In this document: piece after piece, positions 55,605-64,000 of the stretch
Layout of the letters: each line of letters opens with the position of its first letter
Numbering within the stretch: position 1 is the first letter of the stretch
NCBI GenBank assembly: GCA_008477525.1
Contig: SPDT01000013.1
Span: 1,473,501 to 1,537,500, forward strand
Source of the DNA: Hypomyces perniciosus
Taxonomy: Eukaryota; Ascomycota; Sordariomycetes; Hypocreales; Hypocreaceae
Direction: 5' to 3'
DNA: 64,000 nucleotides
Position numbers and translations under genes: made by a program
Notes under the pieces: model-generated
Seen by the model: only the letters and a program-made list of their open reading frames with translations
What the model was told of the DNA's origin: nothing
Database searches by the model: none

Positions 55605-56781
55605 ATGGATGTCATGCAAATTGCTTCCATATACTTCGGGATCTTCCTGGGCGTCTTTGTGTTTGCTATGACAAAGATTGTTAATCAGACTTACACCATC
55701 TGGACACGTACACGAAGCCTTGCCAATGCCTACTTATACTTCATCTGGATAGAGGCAATAGTAAATTTCATCTGGGCCCTCATTACCTATGTGTACTTCT
55801 GTGAAGTCATTCCGCCAAGGTAAATATCACACAGTCATTGTATGCAGAGTTGACGCTAACCATCGCCTCCAGTCCCGCATTCTTCATAGGCACTGGTAAT
55901 TACCATCGCAACCATGTTTTATTATGATGAGATGCTTGACAACTAACATGTTCATAGTGGGGCTATGGTCAATCCAGACTCAACTTCTACCACAGATTAT
56001 TGCCAACCGTGTCTCCTTGATTATGACTAATAAGCGTACAGCCAGGAATCTGAAACTGGGTCTTTTCATTGTAATTGGCTGTGTCAACATAACCGTTTGT
56101 TATGTCTGGACTGTTGCACAGTTGTCGACAGCTACACCCATCCAGATTTACGTCAACAAATGGTCCGAACATATCGAGAAGTCCTTTTTCCTCATCGTTG
56201 ACTTGGCACTTAACTTGTACTTTCTCTACTTGGTTCGCTTCCGGTTGATTGAGGACGGGCTAAGCAAGTACTGGAGGCTCTTTAACTTCAATGCCGGAAT
56301 TGTGGTTCTCTCCACATCTATGGATATTCTACTTCTCGGTTTCTTGAACTTGCCAGACCCTTATTTGTGAGTTTCTAACTATAGTGGCTGTTCCACCTTT
56401 GATATTGCTATAAGTAATCTAATCAACTGACACGGCCTGTGCAGGTACATCCAATTTGCCCCTCTCGCCTACATCGTCAAGCTATACATCGAGCTTCTGA
56501 TGGCCGTTTTGATCTCCAAGGTTGTACGCAGCCAAGAATCTCGACGACCTGATTTGTACGACGGCACCAGCCACAACAAGACCACCCCGACCAACCATGT
56601 CACTTCCCGCGTTGTCATCACTGGCCCTCCTGTGAAGGATGATGATGGACTGGCTCGTCAAAACAGCTCTAGCTCGGACGTGCATTTGACGACATATCGT
56701 GGTGATAACGGTATCATGAAGACGGTTGAGACTACGGTGATAGTGGACGATGCTGAGGACAGTCACAGCGATCGCATCTAG
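55605..56781 (+). CDS. Seven-transmembrane fungal membrane protein
   Basis: Four exons (55605-55819, 55873-55895, 55958-56366, 56445-56781) join in frame to 327 residues. Exon 2 is only 23 nt. The start MDVMQIASIYFGIFLGVFVF gives helix 1. Further hydrophobic helices are visible around ANAYLYFIWIEAIVNFIWAL, SPAFFIGTVGLWSIQTQLL, LGLFIVIGCVNITVCYVW, FFLIVDLALNLYFLYLV, FNAGIVVLSTSMDILLLGF and YIQFAPLAYIVKLYIELLMA. The C-terminus is a cytosolic, Ser/Thr/Asp-rich tail of about 75 residues. The layout resembles a fungal 7TM integral membrane family of unknown function with a receptor-like topology. A link to G-protein signalling is not shown. All three introns have good branch points, e.g. AACTAAC before exon 3. 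Confidence 0.85.
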
Positions 56782-59700
56782 AGAATTGACGAGATGATGC
56801 TTTTTTCTGGCATGACTATGGATGTCTATGGGTCTGTTAATAAAATTCAAGTTAATTATATAGACATTTTAATAAAGTAAATCTCGTGCTACTGGTATGC
56901 TGGCTAATGGAAGCCGTCTCGGATGGGTGTTGGGTAGCGTGAGAGAGCCAATGCCGAGGCGTCTGCTCCCTCTTTGGCATTATAGCATTACTACTGTACG
57001 GATGCGGCAAAAGATTTTGGCCTATCCACTCTTTGCTATACATTCGACTGTTCAATTCAGTCGATTACTGATCATGTCACTGTCAACGTAATTGTCATGG
57101 GTGCGAAATAGGTGATGACAACGCGGGTGTGGCTTGGTCTAACGTTTTGCCTTTCGTGTTCCTGCCTCCCGACGGAAGATCGCCAGCCTATCTTGATGTC
57201 AAAACCAATAAGCACTAATAACTGGTGACATCCTCGAAAATCTGATCCCGAACACAAACGCGCGATAGGGACAAAGGAAGTAGCTCATTGTCGAGTCATG
57301 CTCAACCTTATTAGTGGTCTTAACCCACAAGGCATTGTGTGTTCATACTGAAGATTTCACCCGCCTCGTAGGGACAAAAGCGGATAGTGAAGAGGCCAGC
57401 CTCACAATCACTACCATTCTCCTGATACTTTGCATAGGCATTTGCCATTCTTTCTGTACCATAACTGGTCCCACCAATTTTATATGAGTGGCCCGGGTAT
57501 TGTGGTGGCTCGGAGATTTTGTGGCCTACTAAAAGGTCCTTTCAGTTGGTGTTCACGAAGTATACACCAACGGGAATAACGTTCTGTGACTTTTGCATTT
57601 TTGCTGAATCTACACGTATTTATTGGTACATTACACAGCTTGTACTAAAGGCTATATAGAGAGACCGGTGGGATAGGCTCTATATAGGTATAGCTCTATT
57701 GTGTCAGACCAAAATCCAGTAAAATGTGAGCCCACAATATGCTGACCTCAAGGAATGCGACATATTGCTTATGCCCTGTTGACAAGGCAACTCGGACACT
57801 GCACCAAGCGGGGGATCATGTCGCAAAGATCAATAAAGATAGCCAACTGTCAGGTCCCATGTGGAAAGCACTGGCTATATTATAAATTACTAGTACTAAC
57901 TGTAGTATCTACAAACATGGGTTACTTAATATTATCTCGAGTTCTAAGCGAGATGGGTGACATGTCGGCTGGGTGCAGTGGGGCCAAACCCTCTTGCTAC
58001 CCTACATCAAAGTTGACTTACGAGTACGAGCATCTTACAGCGGTTTCAGTTCCGTCCGGGGTAACTGGCATCCTATCGCTAAGTTCACAGGATACGAGCA
58101 GCAAAGCTAGGGGTGCTCCCTATGTGGATGTGGATCTACTGTAGGGTCAATATGCGGAGTAAACAGTTCATCAGGTGTCAGGAGGCCCGGCCCATAGTCA
58201 GGATCATGTGACTAGAAAGGAATATTCAAAGGAAGACACTTCCCTCTGGGATAGAAAGAAAGTCGGAGATCAATACAGTCACTCATCTTCTCCCTAAATG
58301 CTAGGCCCCAGCTACGCTGTGACTCGGATCCGTCCCGGACTCCTTCACTCTCCTTGTGCCTCTGTCTCTGACATCAGGTAGCTAGACTAGCACAGCGTGT
58401 CCTCTACCCTAACGAGGGATTAGTCTTGTTTACAAACTGCCTGAGCTTAGTGACTATCAATGTTACCTTCTACTTCTTCCTCATGCCTTTTCCAAAGGAA
58501 CCAATGGAAGATGAACGGTCTCACTGTCAATCTTCAACCCCACTCAAACGGCCCTACTCGTGAGTGTGGACGCGAGGGCATGTGGGGAATAGTAACTACT
58601 CCGTAGTAGGGCTAGGTAATTCACAGGCCTTTCAAACCCCACAAAAATGGGAGACGTTTGTTGTCAAAAAGAAATGCCGGCGTCTGTTTCGGCCCTACTT
58701 GACGCATTAGTCATGGTCTCAGAGAAATGTGGCCGTCGTAGCCGTAGAATCGGGATGATAAAATCCCGACCGAACGGAAATCCGATTAAGGGTCAGATTG
58801 GCTGCATGAGTGGTATATTCTGTGGCTAAGAGGTGGACATAAAATCAGAACTTACAGGATCGCTATTCCCTTTTTTAACAACCATATACTAATCAGAGGT
58901 AAATAGTATTCATAGCATTATATAAGCGTCCATATATATCTTCTCACACAGTATGATAATGATTATAGTTTCTATACACCTATTCTTAATATAGCCGAGC
59001 TAGCATTACTTTTCTACAATTATACTGTTCAATTTCAAAGGCAAAATAGTATATTTCTATCTGTTTACTTTGTCGGGGGAATACACACACATACACACAC
59101 ACACACGAACGTATGGATAAGGCGTGCTGTAGCACGGCTAATAGAACCACGAAGTTGGAGATACTGATACACAGAGATACTGCAGATCATTTGATCATGA
59201 TGCTGGCAGCCAGAATGAACACTTATTGGCCCTCCAGCTCCTCTATGGTTGTTGCAAGTGAGCCAGGGGTAGGAAATTAAAGGGAAAGAAGGTTGATGTG
59301 TATTAAACTAAAACTACTTGCCTCTCTTTATGGCTAACGCCTAGACTTTATCTATATTATTATTTCTAGCTACTATTACTAAGTGGACGAACCAGTAGCC
59401 GCAAATTTATTAATGTTTAATAATAATTATGCCTAGCAGCTTGAAATAGAAGGCGGTTTAAAACCCTACTCCGTAGTACTGAGTTAGAGAATTACTATTT
59501 AGAATACACATAAGCCTAGGCGGTGGATGATTGTAGCATAGTTAAAATGGAGCAAGGTCTTCGTATGTGTTGGCAAGTGTCGACTTTTAGCGTCACCATT
59601 GAGTTGAAGAAACTAATTACCAATAATTTGGAGTGTATTTTGCTGAGATCATACGCATGTTGTACGGAGTGGCAGATATGATATGGATCGATGCATTATT

Positions 59701-60257
59701 GATCCAGTAGATAACGAGATCCTGGTGATGGTGAGACATCCGATTGGCGTGAGGCCTTGGGCGACCAAAGGAAAGATTTAGAGTAGAATATAGCGACTAC
59801 ATCAAAAGTAGGGCGTTTGTAGGGAGTAGTTAATAGTGGGTTACAAACTGGTAACGCTAATCAATTCCCCACCCCAGTTCACCGATTCCGACGAGTTGCG
59901 AGTCTAATCTGGGGTACGCGAATAGTCAAGGCTTTGATGGAGGCTATGCACAAATATCGGTATGAAGACGCTGCTTATACCAGAACACGATTTCGAAGGA
60001 AGAATTGGCCAACATAGGTGGGTTAGATGAACATGCTATGCTTATCACTATTTCGAGCAGATCACTATAAATTTCTCTTGGTGTATATGTTGCAGTTTTG
60101 AAGCCTTTTGATTCGAGACTGAGCTTTTTCTTCACAGGGCATGGAGAAGCTTGTGATAAACGAGTTGTTTCACATGAAGGAAACAGCTAATGTATTGATA
60201 ATCGACTGGCAGACAAAAATATTTAAGGAACAGAGTTGTGTACCAATATTACCACTG
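56782..60257. other. Gene-poor region before the LINE
   Basis: About 3.5 kb without a recognised gene. A plus-strand frame at 57755-58144 and a minus one at 59944-60135 have no motif. TACTCCGTA-type motifs lie near 58600, 59468 and 59660. A CA microsatellite lies at 59084-59106. AT content rises toward the right end. Confidence 0.5.
59084..59106. repeat. (CA)n microsatellite
   Basis: ACACACACATACACACACAC followed by further ACAC units. A single interruption (AT) is seen. Confidence 0.85.
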
Positions 60258-62541
60258 TTTGTTTGTTTGTTTGTTTTATTATTTACATCCACTAAGTAAG
60301 CTAGTTACATAAATCCTTTATAGGCAATAGGACGTTAAGAGCCGGCGGCTTATACCGCTATTCGCTAAGTTTCAATTTACAAAGGAAAAAGGGTTAATCT
60401 AGGTAGTGTTAATCTGTTTCCGCCAGGGGAGGGCTATAAGGGTCCGCTTCCTCCACTAGTTTCTAGAAGGCTTTATTTCCTGTAAGTCTAAGTAGGTAAA
60501 AAGGGGGGGTCTCTCTTAAGGGGATATCTAAAAGGAAGGGCCTGATTATTCTATATTCCGCGAAGTGGCTTTATCTCTTTAGTTCGCTGCACTTACAGGC
60601 AGACTCTCTATTATGCCTAAAGCATTTATAGTATTCCTAGAAGTCTTTATATCTTAATCTTTCTGCTAGAAGCCTATAAAGGATAGGGTATAGGAGTTTA
60701 AGTTTTAGGGGGGAAGCTGGGGCCTTAAATCCTTATCATTTATAGCCTTTTAAAGTCTTACTAAGCTATTTTTACTCCTTTACCTCTGCGACTTCTTTTT
60801 TAATCTATCTTTTAATATATATAATTATAGCCTAATTCTATAGCGCAGTAGGGAAAGCCACGCCTTATTTAGTTAAATAGTTAGCTTATTTATTGCCTAT
60901 AATATCCTTATATCCCAGGACTTATAAAATAAAGGTCCTGTAAAGCAAAATACTTTATACTAGTTTCTAGAAATATATATATACTCTTTATATAAATAGG
61001 GGGGGTTTATTAAATAACCTATTAATAACCAATAAATTATCTAGGAAAAGGAAGGCTATTTAAATTGTGCAGTTTTCCTTTATATATCTAGCCACTAGCT
61101 TTATAGCCTTTAAGGCAGCCTATACTTCTATATTATAGACCTTTACATTATTAAAGCATTTAGTGTCTATAGTTGCTTTTACTTTATAGTAAGTGACTGC
61201 TTTCTAACTTATATTCCCTTTAATTTAAGACCTATTAAAGTAGGCTAAAATTAAGTGGGGGGGGGGAGGGAATTAATTAATTCCAGGTATTTCTTTACTG
61301 CAGTTAGTTTGCCTATACCTTTTAGGTTAAAACTAGGGAGAATATATAAGGATTTTTTAATAAAAAGGGTAGGTTTAATAGTTCTGTTAACTAGAGCGGC
61401 AGTATATTAAAGTCTGGTTTATAATAGTTAAGGAAGGAGTTTTTTATTAATACATTAACTGATTAAGTAGTTTTAATTTAGTCCCGCGAATCTCGCTATG
61501 TATTTAAGTTAGGCTTAGGCTAAGGCAATGCTGGCTAGGGGGACCTTTAACTTTCTATATAAAACAGGAATGCTTATAGTTTTCTAAATTAAGAAAACTG
61601 CCTTTACTGCAGTTTTAAAGGCTTTATTTATTTTATCTACTAGGCTAAATACTCTTATATTTACCTACTTAATAGGATTAACTTATCATTATTATTTATA
61701 TCCTAACTACTATACTTTTATTTTATATAAAGTAATAAAAAGGATATAGGCCTTTATAGCTTGTATTATAGTTTTAAAAGGTAAGCCTTTTTAAGTTTTA
61801 TTAAGCGATTTAAAGAAATTAAAGACTTTATATACTTTGCTTATTAGTGTTTTTATATATTTCTTAAAAGAGAGCTTTAAGTTAAAGTAGACTTTTAGCT
61901 ATTAAATATTCTCTTTAAGCTAGACTGGTTTTCCTTTTATTATAATACCTTTTTTATATATTTAGCCTTTTATATAGTAAAAGTATAGTAATTCTGCTTT
62001 AATATAATTAAAAGATACTATATTCTCTACTCTTTATTTTAATATTTTATTAAAAGCCTATTATATAAAGGTAACTGTTTCTTTAATAGACCTGCCTATA
62101 ATAAATATAGTAATATTATTAATATACTTAAAGCGAGATTATTAATTTTTAAGCTAAAGGATTAAATTAAAGTAAAGTATTAATATAATAGGGGAGATAA
62201 AAGATTCCTGTAAAGCTTTATATTTAAAGGCAAGGCCTAGTAAATTGGTCTTATCTCTTTTATAGATAAAGGCAGTTCTATTATTTATAAAGGACTCTGC
62301 CTATTTTATAAACTAAATAGGCTATCCCTATTACCTAAGCTGCAGGACTAGTTTATTTTTTATAATAATATTAAAGGCCTTAAAGATATTAAAAGTAAAT
62401 AGGGTTATAACTTCCCTTTTATTTAAGGCAACTTTAATATTATAAATTAAATAGGCGACTAAATCTATAGCTGCTTTTTTAAAGAGGGCTTTAAAGTATT
62501 ACTTTAACAGGATTTTATATTTAAGTATTAAAAGGGATACC
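60258..62541 (-). mobile_element. Tad-like LINE (non-LTR retrotransposon), RIP-degraded, partial
   Basis: On minus the 3' end at about 60258-60290 has an (A)(CAAA)n-type tail, read on plus as GTTTGTTTGTTTGTTTTA. A mutated RNase H block K-V-Y-N-x-E-V, standing for the K-V-Y-D-A-E-[VL] motif, lies at about 61119-61150. A mutated reverse-transcriptase YVDDI block, reading Tyr-Ile-Asn-Asn-Ile-Thr-Ile-Phe, lies at about 62101-62127. The order RNase H downstream of RT with an A-rich tail fits a Tad/I-type LINE. TpA excess and stops in all frames show RIP. The element is cut at 62541 by an LTR element; the 5' part may continue beyond the window. Confidence 0.65.
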
Positions 62542-62803
62542 TGTCAGAGACCCTTTTTGGGGCAGACGGATCGGGCAAGGGGCTGCGACCCTAGGAAAGA
62601 GTAGAGGAGGTTAAAGAGCAGTCACTTAAAGGAGAGATAGATGCTAACAAGCAGGTAACAAGCCAGAAACTAGTAGTTAGGTATAGCAGCAGTAGTTTAC
62701 TGGTCTCTGAAGTTCTATATCTTCAAGGACCACAGTTACTCTTATATATACATTCCAGCCTATATAATATTATAAAAGCTCCAGAGCTTCCAGTCTCTTA
62801 ACA
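62542..62803 (-). repeat. LTR of a second retrotransposon
   Basis: It starts TGTCAGAGACCCTTTTTGGG and ends AGTCTCTTAACA. The ends are near-perfect inverted copies (TGTCAGAGAC / GTCTCTTAACA) with TG...CA termini. The length is 262 bp. It is much less RIP-damaged than the LINE around it. On minus, the bases just upstream of it read AAAAGGGGGGGCAGCC, a polypurine tract, so this is the 3' LTR of a minus-strand element. Confidence 0.75.
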
Positions 62804-64000
62804 GGCTGCCCCCCCTTTTATAGCATTAACCTCGATGCCAGCAAAAACCCTATATCTAACCAGCTCCTTTCTAGCTTTTAATACCCTATTGCTATACTAA
62901 GCAGCAACCATTTCCTGTACAGACGCTTCTTTAAGCCCTAGACTTAAACACTTTAATGTATACTTAGTAGCCTAAAAAGTTTCTGACTTTATAGTTTAAA
63001 AGCACGCTTCTATGCAATTAAACTTAAAAGGTAGCAGAGAAATCCTATATAATAAGCTAACCCTTTACTGCTAACGCATAAGTAATTCACTCTGTTTTTC
63101 TTCTCTTAATTCACTACTGCATGTAAGTATACTGTATATATTTTTGCCCTACCTTTCTTTTCTTTTATAACTTTAATTCCCGCTCACTTTTCTCTTTTCT
63201 TTCTTTTCTTCCTCTTTATCTCTCTCTCTCTCTCGCCCTCTCTCTTCCTATAAGCGCTTTTCTCTATAGGTATTCCTTCCTCTCACTTCTTATTACCAGC
63301 TAACCTATTATATAATAGCAGTTCTCTTTTCTTAATTTAGCCTGCTACTATAAGTTCTCTTCTTCCTTTTATAATAAATATCGCCACTTTATAAGTTTTC
63401 TATAGCTGATTCTTTACTATAATTTCCTATTTAATACACTTATAGCCCAGTTTTAGAAAATAACAGTAATCCTGCGGTATCCGAGAACCTTAATATAGCA
63501 AGCCCGTCTTTACTTACAGCCAGTATTATCTTAATTATATCTCTATTAAAACACCCTCCCTTTAAAATTACTACACCCTCGCCAGCAAAACACTATAAAG
63601 CCGCTAGTAACTTAACCTAATAAGTATTCTTATATAAATATAACTATTGGCCACTGCTAACTCGCTATAGATACCCTGCCCTATACTATTATTATTTTAA
63701 CCTTTTAATTAAATAAAATGCAAAATTAGGAAAAAAACCTCTTTAATACTATAATAATAAATGTAAATTTTATACTATTAGAAAGTAAAACTTTCTATAC
63801 TAACTTATATTATACTAGCTGCTTTTAAGAAATATTTTTATTGTTTCTTAAACAATAAATTATATAATCTAATTGCTTATTAATTTATTAATACCGCTAA
63901 GGCATTAATTTAATATTCCTAAAAGTCCTTTATTAATAAAGTAAATACTTTAATATTACTTTTTTATTATATAATAGCAGCTAATAAAAACCTAGTCTAT
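62804..64000 (-). mobile_element. Internal region of an LTR retrotransposon, running off the window
   Basis: It follows the LTR at 62542-62803 and extends to the window end. The polypurine tract (62807-62820) opens it. The body has CT-rich low-complexity DNA (63190-63250) and then AT-rich, RIP-like sequence from about 63500. No readable protein motif is left in this part. The other LTR must lie beyond position 64000. Confidence 0.55.
63190..63250. repeat. CT-rich low-complexity stretch
   Basis: A pyrimidine tract with runs of CTTTTCTTTC and (TC)8 followed by CTCTCTTCC. It lies inside the second LTR element. Confidence 0.8.

Noticed and set aside
57755..58144. 129-residue plus frame in the region after the 7TM gene
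   Set aside because: No motif, low complexity of support, and no splice-linked exons.
63190..63250. CRISPR-like or regulatory repeat
   Set aside because: Simple CT-rich low-complexity DNA without spacer structure.

Overview
This window is nuclear DNA of a filamentous ascomycete, most likely of the Aspergillus/Penicillium group (Eurotiales). The genes have many short (48-90 nt) spliceosomal introns with CTAAC/CTGAC branch points, and there are Zn2Cys6 regulators, a CYP504-type P450, a cyanide hydratase/nitrilase, a GH28 enzyme and GPI-type secreted proteins. Long AT-rich repeats carry the C-to-T/G-to-A signature of repeat-induced point mutation (RIP). I inferred the taxon from gene families and architecture only. 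I worked out exon boundaries by hand from splice consensus, reading frame and family motifs.

Layout. 0.1-2.5 kb: an isochorismatase-like hydrolase and a TMEM53/PaxU-like hydrolase, both on minus. 2.5-7.6 kb: gene-poor. 7.6-8.8 kb: a secreted ferritin-like (LsdA/Rds1-type) protein. 9.4-9.85 kb: a small non-autonomous DNA transposon with an 8-bp target duplication, carrying telomere-like repeats. 11.4-15.5 kb: a Zn2Cys6 regulator, then a nitrilase/cyanide hydratase with a 10-nt microexon and a GC-AG intron. 16.8-19.8 kb: a Cys-rich GPI-type protein, a decayed gene, and a fungal SLATT two-TM protein. 21-27 kb: a second Zn2Cys6 regulator (minus), a CYP504-like P450 (plus), and an intron-bearing tRNA-Val(UAC). 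30-33 kb: a GH28 rhamnogalacturonan-type enzyme converging on an aldehyde dehydrogenase. 33.8-36.7 kb: two lineage-type hypothetical genes, at least one of them broken.

36.98-43.14 kb is the most interesting block. Three adjacent genes of no well-known function (A and B on minus, C on plus) each encode a Y-G-x-x-[YF]-[IV]-x5-G-G segment. Its spacing matches the MACPF/perforin signature. A and C are clear paralogues with the same N-terminus and first-intron position. C adds a long coiled coil and a C-terminal beta-type domain. B is smaller and divergently transcribed from C. I read this as a candidate intracellular MACPF-like gene cluster.

44.4-52.14 kb is a complete but heavily mutated Ty1/copia LTR retrotransposon on minus (266-bp LTRs, GTTTG target duplication). 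It appears to have landed in an older gene. 55.6-56.8 kb holds a seven-TM membrane protein. 60.26 kb to the end is a second RIP-degraded repeat island: a Tad-like LINE on minus, interrupted by another LTR retrotransposon that runs off the window. The MACPF-like genes therefore lie next to a repeat-rich, fast-evolving tract. Nothing suggests that the genes of the window form one pathway.
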